DNA of 64,000 nucleotides from Streptomyces alboniger. Its GTDB lineage: Bacteria > Actinomycetota > Actinomycetes > Streptomycetales > Streptomycetaceae. Where the stretch lies: assembly GCF_008704395.1 (NCBI RefSeq), contig NZ_CP023695.1:1736001-1800000 (forward strand). Reading direction: 5' to 3'. The notes beneath the pieces are model-generated. The model ran no database searches. It was given only the letters and a program-made list of their open reading frames with translations, and had not been told where the DNA came from. The translations under genes and the position numbers were made by a program. Shown piece after piece: positions 1 through 8,084 of this stretch (position 1 is its first letter; every line of letters begins with the position of its first letter).

Positions 1-346
1 CGTGCATCGCCGTGGAGACGTCCTCGAAGGTGGCCTCCAGGAAGTTGAAGGCGCCCTGCGGGGCGAAGCCGATGGAGTGGACCATGCCGTCCAGACCGCC
101 CAGCTCCTCGCGGACGACGCCTTCGAGGCGGTCCAGGTGCTCCTGGTTGGTCACGTCCAGCTCGATGACCTTGGCGGGCTTGGGGAGCTTCTTGGCGATG
201 CGCTCGGTGAGGGTGGGCCGCGGGAAGGCGGTCAGGATGACCTCGGCGCCCTGCTCCTGGGCGACCTTGGCCGCGTGGAAGGCGATGGAGGACTCCGTCA
301 GCACACCGGTGATGAGGATGCGCTTGCCGTCGAGAATTCCGCTCAT
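1..346 (-). CDS. fabI: Enoyl-ACP reductase FabI, N-terminal part (cut by window edge)
   Basis: NADH-dependent enoyl-[acyl-carrier-protein] reductase, the last reduction of each type II fatty acid elongation cycle. About 115 N-terminal residues are visible. The protein opens MSGILDGKRILITGV and continues LTESSIAFHAAKVAQEQGAEV, the nucleotide-binding glycine-poor loop characteristic of FabI rather than of ordinary short-chain dehydrogenases, followed by TNQEHLDRLEGVV and the SIGFAPQGAFNF region. The catalytic tyrosine region lies beyond the window. The ATG start is four bases downstream of the fabG stop, so the two genes form one unit on the minus strand. FabI identity is strong; only the truncation at base 1 limits the call. 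Confidence 0.95.
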   Translation of the reverse strand, partial: MSGILDGKRILITGVLTESSIAFHAAKVAQEQGAEVILTAFPRPTLTERIAKKLPKPAKVIELDVTNQEHLDRLEGVVREELGGLDGMVHSIGFAPQGAFNFLEATFEDVSTAMH

Positions 347-350
347 GTGA

Positions 351-1070
351 TCAGTGACCCATGCCCAATCCGCCGTCAACGGGGATGACGGCTCCAGTGA
401 TGTACGAGGCGTCGTCGGACGCGAGGAACTTGACCGCGGCGGCGATCTCCTCGGGCTGCGCGTAACGGCCGAGCGGCACCTGGGCGACGATGCCCTTGCG
501 CTGCTCGTCCGTCAGCACCTTGGTCATGTCGGTGTCGACAAAACCGGGTGCGACGACGTTGAAGGTGAGGTTGCGCGACCCGAGCTCGCGGGCGAGGGAG
601 CGCGCGAAGCCGACCAGGCCCGCCTTGGAGGCGGCGTAGTTGGCCTGTCCCGGGCCGCCGTACAGACCCACGACGGAGGAGATCAGGACGACCCGGCCCT
701 TCCTGGCGCGCAGCATGCCGCGGTTGGCGCGCTTGACGACGCGGAAGGTGCCGGTGAGGTTGGTGTCGAGGACGGACGTGAAGTCCTCCTCGGACATGCG
801 CATCAGGAGCTGGTCCTTGGTGATGCCGGCGTTGGCGACCAGGACCTCGACGTTCCCGTGCTTGTCCTCGATCTCCTTGTAGGCCTGCTCCACCTGTTCG
901 GCGTCGGTGATGTCGCACTTGACGGCGAGGACCCCGGCGTCGGTGAGGACCTGCGGCGGCTCGCCCGAGCGGTAGGTGATCGCGACCTTGTCGCCGGCGT
1001 CGGCGAAGGCGCGGGCGATGGCGAGGCCGATGCCCCGGTTTCCTCCGGTGACGAGAACCGAGCGGCTCAA
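351..1070 (-). CDS. fabG: 3-oxoacyl-ACP reductase FabG
   Basis: NADPH-dependent 3-oxoacyl-[acyl-carrier-protein] reductase of fatty acid synthesis, 239 residues, the usual SDR length. TGGNRGIG near residue 8 is the cofactor motif, VANAGITKD the structural NAG motif, and YAASK with the upstream ISSVVGLYG serine gives the Ser-Tyr-Lys catalytic set; the C-terminus VIPVDGGLGMGH is typical for FabG. The best start is a TTG at 1070, since the reading frame begins exactly with SRSVLVTGG and a purine-rich stretch lies just before it. It sits immediately upstream of fabI, so consecutive reductions of the cycle are co-transcribed. The divergent tldD gene starts 186 bases away. Confidence 0.95.
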   Translation of the reverse strand: MSRSVLVTGGNRGIGLAIARAFADAGDKVAITYRSGEPPQVLTDAGVLAVKCDITDAEQVEQAYKEIEDKHGNVEVLVANAGITKDQLLMRMSEEDFTSVLDTNLTGTFRVVKRANRGMLRARKGRVVLISSVVGLYGGPGQANYAASKAGLVGFARSLARELGSRNLTFNVVAPGFVDTDMTKVLTDEQRKGIVAQVPLGRYAQPEEIAAAVKFLASDDASYITGAVIPVDGGLGMGH

Positions 1071-1256
1071 CGGATCACCCTTTCGATAGCGGTCTGGTAC
1101 GCCGAAAACCTATCGGTACCTTCCGCGATACGGAGAATCGGCGATCGACAGTGGCGCGGAGGACTCCCTGTCGGGTCCCTACAGAAAGGTCTGGCCGCGC
1201 GGCCGTCGGGCGCGACATGATCGGACCTGACCGGTGCCGACAGCAGGGAGACATCC

Positions 1257-2780
1257 GTGCCTCATTCCATCGATGAAGCCTTCACGGCGTTGCCGCTGCG
1301 GGCTCTCGCCGACGCCGCGCTCGCCCGCGCGCGGGCGCTCGGCGCCGACCACGCGGACTTCCGCCTGGAGCGGGTGCGCAGCGCGTCCTTGCGGTTGCGC
1401 GACGCCAAACCGTCCGGCTCCTCCGACACCACGGATCTGGGGTACGCGGTGCGTGTGGTGCACGGCGGGACCTGGGGGTTCGCCTCGGGCGTCGATCTGA
1501 CGATGGACGCGGCGGCCAAGGTCGCCTCGCGGGCCGTGGCGATGGCGAAGCTTTCGGCGCAGGTCATCAGGGCCGCCGGGTCCGACGAGCGGGTTGAATT
1601 GGCGGACGAGCCCGTGCACGCGGACCGGACGTGGGTCTCCTCGTACGAGATCGATCCGTTCTCCGTGCCGGACGAGGAGAAGGCGGGCCTGCTCGCCGAC
1701 TGGAGCGCGCGGCTCCTCGCCGCGGCGGGGGTCGCGCACGTCGACGCCTCGCTGCTCACCGTGCACGAGAACAAGTTCTACGCGGATACGGCGGGCACGG
1801 TGACCACCCAGCAGCGGGTGCGGCTGCACCCGCAGCTCACCGCGGTCGCCGTCGACGAGTCGAGCGGTGAGTTCGACTCGATGCGCACGCTCGCGCCGCC
1901 GGCCGGGCGCGGCTGGGAGTACCTCACCGGGACCGGCTGGGACTGGCGGGGCGAGCTGGAGCGCATCCCTGAGCAATTGGCGGAAAAGATGCGGGCGCCG
2001 AGCGTGCGGGCCGGCTCGTACGACCTGGTCGTCGATCCGTCGAACCTCTGGCTGACCATCCACGAGTCCATCGGCCACGCCACCGAGCTGGACCGCGCGC
2101 TCGGCTACGAAGCGGCGTACGCGGGGACGTCGTTCGCCACCTTCGACCAGCTGGGCAAGCTCGCCTATGGGTCCTCGCTGATGAACGTGACGGGTGACAG
2201 GACTGCCGAGCACGGGCTCGCCACCATCGGGTACGACGACGAGGGCGTGGCGGCGCAGTCCTGGGACCTGATCAAGGACGGCACGCTGGTCGGCTACCAG
2301 CTGGACCGGCGCATCGCGAGGCTCACCGGCTTCGAGCGCTCGAACGGCTGCGCGTACGCGGACTCGCCCGGCCATGTGCCGGTGCAGCGCATGGCGAACG
2401 TCTCGCTCCAGCCGGATCCCGGCGGGCTCTCCACGGAGGACCTGATCGCGGGCGTCGACCGCGGGATCTACGTGGTCGGCGACCGGTCGTGGTCGATCGA
2501 CATGCAGAGGTACAACTTCCAGTTCACCGGGCAGCGCTTCTACCGCATCGAGAACGGGCGGCTCGCCGGACAGCTGCGCGATGTCGCCTACCAGGCGACG
2601 ACCACCGACTTCTGGGGCTCCATGGCCGCGGTCGGCGGACCGCAGACCTACGTACTCGGTGGCGCCTTCAACTGCGGAAAGGCCCAGCCGGGCCAGGTCG
2701 CCGCGGTCTCGCACGGCTGCCCGTCCGCCCTGTTCCGGGGCGTGAACATTCTGAACACCACGCAGGAGGCCGGTCGATGA
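1257..2780 (+). CDS. tldD: TldD family metalloprotease
   Basis: Catalytic subunit of the TldD/TldE (PmbA) zinc protease, a heterodimer that degrades unfolded peptides and in other bacteria matures modified peptides such as microcin B17. The 507-residue length fits. The zinc site HESIGH is at about residues 269-274, within IHESIGHATELDRALGYEAAY, which is diagnostic. A GTG start at 1257 follows a CAGGGAG-type ribosome site. The stop codon overlaps the ATG of the next gene (ATGA), so both subunits are translationally coupled, as expected for stoichiometric partners. The upstream gap shared with fabG presumably carries divergent promoters; no clear boxes were assigned. Confidence 0.93.
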   Translation: MPHSIDEAFTALPLRALADAALARARALGADHADFRLERVRSASLRLRDAKPSGSSDTTDLGYAVRVVHGGTWGFASGVDLTMDAAAKVASRAVAMAKLSAQVIRAAGSDERVELADEPVHADRTWVSSYEIDPFSVPDEEKAGLLADWSARLLAAAGVAHVDASLLTVHENKFYADTAGTVTTQQRVRLHPQLTAVAVDESSGEFDSMRTLAPPAGRGWEYLTGTGWDWRGELERIPEQLAEKMRAPSVRAGSYDLVVDPSNLWLTIHESIGHATELDRALGYEAAYAGTSFATFDQLGKLAYGSSLMNVTGDRTAEHGLATIGYDDEGVAAQSWDLIKDGTLVGYQLDRRIARLTGFERSNGCAYADSPGHVPVQRMANVSLQPDPGGLSTEDLIAGVDRGIYVVGDRSWSIDMQRYNFQFTGQRFYRIENGRLAGQLRDVAYQATTTDFWGSMAAVGGPQTYVLGGAFNCGKAQPGQVAAVSHGCPSALFRGVNILNTTQEAGR

Positions 2781-4171
2781 GCCGCAGCGTCACCAAGCCG
2801 CACGAGATCGTCGAGCGTGCCCTGGAACTGTCCACCGCCGACGGCTGCGTAGTGATCGCCGACGAGGAGTCGTCGGCGAACCTGCGCTGGGCAGGGAACG
2901 CGCTGACGACCAACGGCGTCACCCGCGGCCGCACCCTGACCGTCATCGCCACCGTCGACGGCAAGGAAGGCACCGCGACCGGTGTCGTCTCCCGCTCGGC
3001 CGTCACGGCGGACGACCTGGAGCCGCTGGTGCGGGCCGCCGAGGAGGCCGCGCGCGGGGCGGGTCCCGCCGAGGACGCGCAGCCGCTGGTGACCGGCACC
3101 GCCGCCTCCCCCCATTTCACGGACGCCCCGGTCGAGACCTCCTCGGCGGTCTTCGCGGACTTCGCCCCCGCGCTCGGCGAGGCCTTCGCACGGGCCCGCG
3201 CGGGCGGGCGGGAGCTGTACGGCTTCGCGAACCACGAGTTCGTATCGAGCTATCTCGGTACGTCGACGGGGCTGCGGCTGCGGCACGACCAGCCCAACGG
3301 CACCCTCGAACTCAACGCCAAGTCCCCGGACCGTACGAAGTCGGCGTGGGCCGGGCGGGCCACGCGTGACTTCAAGGACGTCGACCCGCAGGCGCTCGAC
3401 GCGGAGCTGGCGCAGCGCCTCGGGTGGGCCCGGCGGCGCGTCGACCTGCCGGCCGGGCGGTACGAGACGCTGCTGCCGCCGACCGCCGTGGCGGATCTGC
3501 TGATCTACCAGATCTGGTCGTCCTCGGCCCGGGACGCCGCCGAGGGCCGTACGGTCTTCTCCAAGCCGGGCGGCGCCACGCGGCTCGGCGAGCGGCTGGC
3601 CGAGCTGCCGCTGACGCTGCGCAGCGACCCGCACGAGCCGGGTCTGGAGTCGGCGCCGTTCGTGCTCGCGCACGCCTCTGGCGGTGACGCGTCGGTGTTC
3701 GACAACGGGCTGTCGCTCGGCGCCACCGAGTGGATCCGCGACGGTGCGCTCGCGCACCTCACCACGAGTAGGCACAGCGCCGCCCTCACCGGTCTGCCGG
3801 TGACGCCCGCCATCGACAACCTCGTCCTGGACGGGGGCGGCGACCGCTCCCTGGACGAGATGGTCGCCGCGACCGAGCGCGGACTGCTGCTCACCTGCCT
3901 CTGGTACATCCGCGAGGTCGACCCGGCGACCCTGCTGCTCACGGGCCTGACCAGGGACGGTGTCTATCTCGTCGAGCACGGCGAGGTCGTGGGCGAGGTG
4001 AACAACTTCCGGTTCAACGAGTCACCGGTCGGCCTGCTCGGCCGGGCCTCGGAGGCGGGCCGTACGGAGAAGACGCTGCCGCGCGAGTGGGGCGACTGGT
4101 TCACCCGGGCCGCGATGCCCGCGCTGCGCGTCCCGGATTTCAATATGAGTTCGGTCAGCCAGGGCGTATAA
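2777..4171 (+). CDS. tldE: TldE/PmbA family metallopeptidase partner
   Basis: Partner subunit of TldD (PmbA/TldE family), 464 residues. It lacks the HExxxH zinc motif, as expected for the non-catalytic half, while keeping family landmarks such as [19 protein letters not shown] near the N-terminus, [15 protein letters not shown] and [14 protein letters not shown] in the second half, and a C-terminal [19 protein letters not shown] segment. The start is the ATG at 2777, which overlaps the tldD stop by ATGA; a longer upstream reading frame is only the antisense-free extension through tldD. The two genes form a two-gene operon on the plus strand ending before tyrS. Confidence 0.92.
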   Translation: MSRSVTKPHEIVERALELSTADGCVVIADEESSANLRWAGNALTTNGVTRGRTLTVIATVDGKEGTATGVVSRSAVTADDLEPLVRAAEEAARGAGPAEDAQPLVTGTAASPHFTDAPVETSSAVFADFAPALGEAFARARAGGRELYGFANHEFVSSYLGTSTGLRLRHDQPNGTLELNAKSPDRTKSAWAGRATRDFKDVDPQALDAELAQRLGWARRRVDLPAGRYETLLPPTAVADLLIYQIWSSSARDAAEGRTVFSKPGGATRLGERLAELPLTLRSDPHEPGLESAPFVLAHASGGDASVFDNGLSLGATEWIRDGALAHLTTSRHSAALTGLPVTPAIDNLVLDGGGDRSLDEMVAATERGLLLTCLWYIREVDPATLLLTGLTRDGVYLVEHGEVVGEVNNFRFNESPVGLLGRASEAGRTEKTLPREWGDWFTRAAMPALRVPDFNMSSVSQGV

Positions 4172-4241
4172 CCTCGGACCTTGCACGTCCGTGCAGCCCC
4201 TCAGTACATCCAGTCAGTACATCCAAGGAGACGCGAGACCC

Positions 4242-5510
4242 GTGACGGACATCGTCGACGAGCTGAAGTGGCGGGGGCTTTTCTCCCTGTCCACCGATGA
4301 GGACGCACTGCGCAAGGCGCTCGCGGACGGTCCCGTCACGTTCTATTGCGGCTTCGACCCCACCGCGGCGAGCCTGCACGTCGGGCACCTCGTGCAGGTG
4401 CTCACCGTGCGCCGGCTCCAGCAGGCGGGGCACCGCCCGCTGGCGCTGGTGGGTGGCGCCACGGGCCAGATCGGTGACCCTCGGCCGACCGCCGAGCGTA
4501 CCCTGAACGACCCGGAGACGGTCGCGAACTGGGTGGCGCGGCTGCGCTCGCAGATCGAGCCGTTCCTGTCCTTCGAGGGCGAGAACGCCGCCGTGATGGT
4601 CAACAACCTCGACTGGACCGCGGGCCTGTCCGCGATCGAGTTCCTGCGTGACATCGGCAAGCACTTCCGCGTGAACAAGATGCTCACGAAGGACTCGGTC
4701 GCCCGGCGCCTGGAGTCGCAGGAGGGCATCTCCTACACCGAGTTCAGCTACCAGCTCCTCCAGGGCATGGACTTCCTGGAGCTCTACCGGCGCTACGGCT
4801 GCACGCTCCAGCAGGGCGGATCCGACCAGTGGGGCAACCTCACGGCCGGCATCGACCTGATCCACCGCCTGGAGCCGGACGCCAAGGTCCACGCGCTCGC
4901 GACGCCGCTGATGGTCAAGGCGGACGGCACCAAGTTCGGCAAGACCGAGGGCGGCGCCATCTGGCTCGACCCGCAGATGACGACGCCGTACGCGTTCTAC
5001 CAGTTCTGGCTGAACGTGGACGACCGGGACATCTCGACGTACATGCGGATCCTCTCCTTCAAGTCCCGCGAGGAGCTGGAGGAGATCGAGAAGCAGACCG
5101 AGGAGCGGCCGCAGGCGCGCGCCGCGCAGCGCGCTCTCGCCGAGGAGCTGACGACACTGGTGCACGGCGCCGACCAGTGCGCCGCGGTCATCGCCGCGTC
5201 CAAGGCGCTCTTCGGCCAGGGCGAGCTGACCGATCTCGACGAGGCGACGCTGGCGGCGGCGCTCTCCGAGCTGCCGCGCGTCGAGGTCGCCGAGCCGGGG
5301 CCGGTCGTGGACCTGCTCGCCGAGGTCGGCCTGGTGGCGAGCAAGTCGGCCGCCCGGCGCACGGTCAAGGAAGGCGGTGCCTACGTGAACAACGTGAAGG
5401 TCGCCGCCGAGGACGCCGTCCCGGCCCGCGAGGACCTGCTGCACGGTCGCTGGCTGGTGCTGCGGCGCGGCAAGAAGAACCTGGCCGCGGTCGAGGTCAC
5501 GGCGGGCTGA
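4242..5510 (+). CDS. tyrS: Tyrosyl-tRNA synthetase
   Basis: Class I aminoacyl-tRNA synthetase that charges tRNA-Tyr, cytosolic, 422 residues. The ATP-binding HIGH motif is HVGH at about residues 46-49; the KMSKS loop is KFGKT at about 231-235, the normal TyrRS form; GGSDQWGN marks tyrosine/ATP recognition. A C-terminal S4 RNA-binding domain (about 350-415, [18 protein letters not shown]) is present. GTG at 4242 is chosen because AAGGAG lies 11 bases upstream. The short leader holds two direct copies of a ten-base CAGTACATCC repeat at 4202-4211 and 4215-4224; I see no T-box. A strong terminator follows. Confidence 0.96.
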   Translation: MTDIVDELKWRGLFSLSTDEDALRKALADGPVTFYCGFDPTAASLHVGHLVQVLTVRRLQQAGHRPLALVGGATGQIGDPRPTAERTLNDPETVANWVARLRSQIEPFLSFEGENAAVMVNNLDWTAGLSAIEFLRDIGKHFRVNKMLTKDSVARRLESQEGISYTEFSYQLLQGMDFLELYRRYGCTLQQGGSDQWGNLTAGIDLIHRLEPDAKVHALATPLMVKADGTKFGKTEGGAIWLDPQMTTPYAFYQFWLNVDDRDISTYMRILSFKSREELEEIEKQTEERPQARAAQRALAEELTTLVHGADQCAAVIAASKALFGQGELTDLDEATLAAALSELPRVEVAEPGPVVDLLAEVGLVASKSAARRTVKEGGAYVNNVKVAAEDAVPAREDLLHGRWLVLRRGKKNLAAVEVTAG

Positions 5511-5547
5511 TCCCCCGTACACACGCGACGCACGCGAACGCACGCGA

Positions 5548-5577
5548 AGAGGGCCGGTCCGAGTGGACCGGCCCTCT
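5548..5577. terminator. Bidirectional hairpin terminator between tyrS and glsB-type gene
   Basis: A perfect 13-bp inverted repeat (arms 5548-5560 and 5565-5577) with a four-base GAGT loop lies 38 bases after the tyrS stop and just before the convergent stop of the 5586-5861 gene. Streptomyces terminators often lack a U-tract, so this hairpin can serve both convergent units. Confidence 0.85.
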
Positions 5578-5585
5578 CCGTGCGG

Positions 5586-5861
5586 CTAGGCCGTCCGTCT
5601 GTTGCCGCGCACCATCTTGTAGAGCGCATCACCGATCCCGACGACCACGACCGCCGCGGCCAGCTGCAACGCGTGGCGGCCCCAGTCGATGCCCTTGGTC
5701 TCGTTGATGCCGAACTGCGTCGCGAGCCAATTGCCCAGGACGGCTCCGATGATGCCGAACACCGTGGTCAGCCAGATGGGACTGTGCTGCTTACCGGGCA
5801 GGATCGCCTTGGCAATCAGCCCCAGCACGAACCCCACGATGATCGCCCACAACCAGCCCAT
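5586..5861 (-). CDS. GlsB/YeaQ/YmgE family stress-response membrane protein
   Basis: Small integral membrane protein (91 residues) of the transglycosylase-associated/GlsB family, usually linked to envelope or general stress; its molecular activity is not established. Three hydrophobic helices are visible: residues 2-18 (GWLWAIIVGFVLGLIA), about 29-48 with the family-type GxxGAxxGNWLA motif, and 60-80. The C-terminus is basic (MVRGNRRTA). The ATG at 5861 has AGGAGG about seven bases upstream. It is convergent with tyrS and shares the terminator at 5548-5577. Other stress-envelope genes (Asp23/AmaP cluster) occur 22 kb downstream in the window. Confidence 0.85.
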   Translation of the reverse strand: MGWLWAIIVGFVLGLIAKAILPGKQHSPIWLTTVFGIIGAVLGNWLATQFGINETKGIDWGRHALQLAAAVVVVGIGDALYKMVRGNRRTA

Positions 5862-6080
5862 AGCTGCCTCCTTGTGGCTCTACATGAGCATTACCGCCAG
5901 TGTCGGCCCGTGCGCCGTACGGCGCATGTCGGGCGCCCCCATACGTGGCGCGACGCAGCCTGTACACCGAGGTGAGGCCCGCCCCGGTCTCGTAGGCGGC
6001 GCAGCCCCGGCGTAACGTGGAGTGAGCCGGGACGGGCAGGCACCCAGGAGAGTCCGGCGCAGCGGACAGGGTGGTGGAAC

Positions 6081-6470
6081 GTGATGCGGAAGCGACACGA
6101 CGGCCAGGTCTTCCGGATCACGGGGGCCCGCCAGGGACTCGCGGAGGACGTGCGCGGCCGGCAGCGCCGGTATGTGATCTCGATGTCGGTGCGGACCGTC
6201 TCCGTCGTCGCCGCCGCCGTGCTGTGGAACGTCGAACGGCACGTGGCCATCGTGGCCCTGGTGCTCGGTGTGCTCCTCCCGTACGTCTCCGTGGTGATCG
6301 CCAACGCGGGCCGCGAGAGCAACCCCTCGCTTCCGTCGACGTTCGTACCCGCTCCTTCTCGGCCAATGCTCGCGCCGCCCGTCGCGGCCGGTCCCGCGGA
6401 ATCCGTCCCGGAAGATCCCGTGGGTGCCTCGCACGACCAGCGACGCGGCCCCGGGCACGGTCGGAACTGA
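6081..6470 (+). CDS. DUF3099 domain membrane protein
   Basis: Hypothetical protein of the actinobacterial DUF3099 family, about 128 residues. The N-terminal FRITGARQGLAEDVRGRQRRYVISM segment precedes two membrane helices (about 36-52 and 57-78), and the C-terminal half is a Pro/Ala-rich, probably cytoplasmic or disordered tail. No enzymatic motif is seen. Start is either GTG 6081 or the adjacent in-frame ATG 6084; ATG is more likely. It stands alone, 219 bases from the divergent GlsB-type gene; that gap contains no other recognisable gene. Confidence 0.8.
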   Translation: MMRKRHDGQVFRITGARQGLAEDVRGRQRRYVISMSVRTVSVVAAAVLWNVERHVAIVALVLGVLLPYVSVVIANAGRESNPSLPSTFVPAPSRPMLAPPVAAGPAESVPEDPVGASHDQRRGPGHGRN

Positions 6471-6658
6471 CCGTCGACGTTCCGCCAAGCTCAAGAAAAG
6501 CTCAGATCAATCATGTAGTTCCGGTGCCAGCGACCGGGTCCCCCGTGACATACTTCGTACGCGCTCCGCATCCCCCGTCGGAGCGACAGACCGACGCCGG
6601 GCAGCTCCCCCCGTGGCTGCTCGGCGTCGCCTTGTTCGGAACGTTTTTGGACGCGACT

Positions 6659-6874
6659 GTGAGTGACGAAACGCCGATTTGTTCCGCCAAGGGCTGCCGC
6701 GCGGCCGCGGTCTGGGTGCTCGCCTGGAACAACCCGAAGATCCATACGCCGGAGCGGCGCAAGACGTGGCTCGCGTGCGAGGAGCACCGCGAGCACCTCT
6801 CCCAATTCCTGGGCGTACGCGGGATGTTGAAGGATGTCGTGCTGCTGGCGGAGTGGGCGGCCCGCGAGGGTTAG
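6659..6874 (+). CDS. Small Cys/His protein, probable zinc-binding, unknown function
   Basis: Protein of 71 residues starting at GTG 6659 (MSDETPICSAKGCRAAAVW). C8 and C13 in the N-terminal part and C40, H43 and H46 (CEEHREH) are arranged like a small treble-clef/zinc-ribbon site, so metal binding is inferred. The reading frame is open further upstream, but the residues before 6659 are low-quality and the GTG is followed by the first protein-like sequence; no strong ribosome site decides it. It is convergent with moaA, separated by 22 bases that carry a dispersed Streptomyces repeat. Confidence 0.65.
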   Translation: MSDETPICSAKGCRAAAVWVLAWNNPKIHTPERRKTWLACEEHREHLSQFLGVRGMLKDVVLLAEWAAREG

Positions 6875-6879
6875 GGACC

Positions 6880-6895
6880 GATCCGCCGGACAGGC
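6880..6895. repeat. Dispersed short repeat (GATCCGCCGGACAGGC core)
   Basis: A 16-base sequence between the convergent 71-residue gene and moaA is identical to the reverse complement of 60215-60230 in this window, and an 11-base part recurs at 30376-30386. From memory this resembles a very common intergenic palindromic repeat of Streptomyces genomes, typically near gene ends. Confidence 0.6.
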
Positions 6896-6896
6896 A

Positions 6897-7904
6897 CTAG
6901 CCGCCGATCGCCGACATCGGGCGGTCCGGCTGGAGGAACGACGGGTCGTCCAGGCCCGAACCGGCCTTCTTGCCCCACATGGCCTGCTTCCATATGCGGG
7001 CGATCGCCTCGTCCGAGCCTCCCGTGCTGCCTTCGGGAGCCGCGCGCAGCGCTCCGCGCAGGTCCGTCTCCTCGGTGGCGAACAGGCAGGTGCGCACCTG
7101 GCCATCGGCCGTCAGGCGCGTACGGTCGCAGGCCGAGCAGAAGGGGCGGGTCACCGACGCGATGACGCCGACGCGGTGCGGGCCGCCGTCGACGAGCCAG
7201 CGCTCGGCGGGTGCGGAACCGCGCTCCCCGGAGGCCTCTTCCGTCAGCTCGAAGCGGGTGCGCAGGGACTGGAGGATGTCCCCCGCGGTGATCATGCCGT
7301 CGCGCTTCCAGCCGTGCTGGGCGTCCAGGGGCATCTGCTCGATGAAGCGCAGCTCGTAGGCGTTCTCGACGGCCCAGGCGAGGAGGTCGGGGGCCTCGTC
7401 GTCGTTCAGACCCGGCATCAGGACGGTGTTGACCTTGACCGGGGTGAGGCCCGCGTCGCGTGCCGCTTCGAGGCCTTCGAGGACGTCCTTGTGGCGGTCA
7501 CGGCGGGTGAGCGTCTTGAAGACGTCGGGGCGCAGGGTGTCCAGCGAGACGTTGACCCGGTCGAGGCCCGCGGCCTTGAGGGCGCTCGCGGTGCGCTTGA
7601 GGCCGATGCCGTTCGTCGTGAGGGACATCTTGGGGTGGGGCTCCAGCTGGGCGCAGCGCTCGACGATCCCGACGAGGCCGGGGCGCAGCAGGGGCTCGCC
7701 GCCGGTGAAGCGGACCTCGGTGATCCCGAGCCGGGTGACGGCGATCCGCACGAGGCGGACGATCTCGTCGTCAGTGAGCAGGTCCGGCTTGGCCAGCCAT
7801 TGCAGGCCCTCTTCCGGCATGCAGTACGTGCACCGCAGATTGCAGCGGTCGGTCAGCGAAACGCGCAGGTCAGTAGCGACCCGGCCGTAGGTGTCGATGA
7901 GCAC
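6897..7904 (-). CDS. moaA: GTP 3',8-cyclase MoaA
   Basis: Radical SAM enzyme that, with MoaC, turns GTP into cyclic pyranopterin monophosphate, the first step of molybdenum cofactor synthesis; cytosolic, 335 residues. The SAM [4Fe-4S] cluster ligands C21, C25 and C28 (CNLRCTYC) are followed by FTGGEPLLRP. The second cluster is provided by the C-terminal TRPFCSACDRTRL and a third cysteine in VRTCLFA. The chain ends in Gly-Gly, needed for activity in characterised MoaA. The start is GTG 7904, consistent with family N-termini. No other Mo-cofactor gene is adjacent. Confidence 0.95.
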   Translation of the reverse strand: MLIDTYGRVATDLRVSLTDRCNLRCTYCMPEEGLQWLAKPDLLTDDEIVRLVRIAVTRLGITEVRFTGGEPLLRPGLVGIVERCAQLEPHPKMSLTTNGIGLKRTASALKAAGLDRVNVSLDTLRPDVFKTLTRRDRHKDVLEGLEAARDAGLTPVKVNTVLMPGLNDDEAPDLLAWAVENAYELRFIEQMPLDAQHGWKRDGMITAGDILQSLRTRFELTEEASGERGSAPAERWLVDGGPHRVGVIASVTRPFCSACDRTRLTADGQVRTCLFATEETDLRGALRAAPEGSTGGSDEAIARIWKQAMWGKKAGSGLDDPSFLQPDRPMSAIGG

Positions 7905-8026
7905 TGCGGCCTCCTCCCCCGGCGGTTGGTTTGCTCCAGGGGTCCCGCCGGTACGGGGGCCCCACTGCTTTCGACCTTACGCGACACCTCTGACATCACC
8001 ATGGGCCATTTGCCACGAGGAACGGG

Positions 8027-8060
8027 GCGGCCGCGTCGTAGGACTCTACGACGCGGCCGC
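8027..8060. terminator. Hairpin terminator of the actP operon
   Basis: A perfect 15-bp inverted repeat (8027-8041 with 8046-8060) and a four-base GACT loop lies 24 bases past the actP stop on the minus strand. It also shields moaA from read-through. The arms include a NotI-like GCGGCCGC. Confidence 0.85.
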
Positions 8061-8084
8061 TACGAGCGTGTGAACGATTCCTGG

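Noticed and set aside
2648..3979. Large minus-strand open frame opposite tldE.
   Set aside because: Arg/Val/Gly-rich shadow of the tldE gene with no domains; typical for high-GC third-position bias.
4191..4241. T-box or attenuator in front of tyrS.
   Set aside because: The leader is short and has only a ten-base direct repeat; no T-box core sequence was found.
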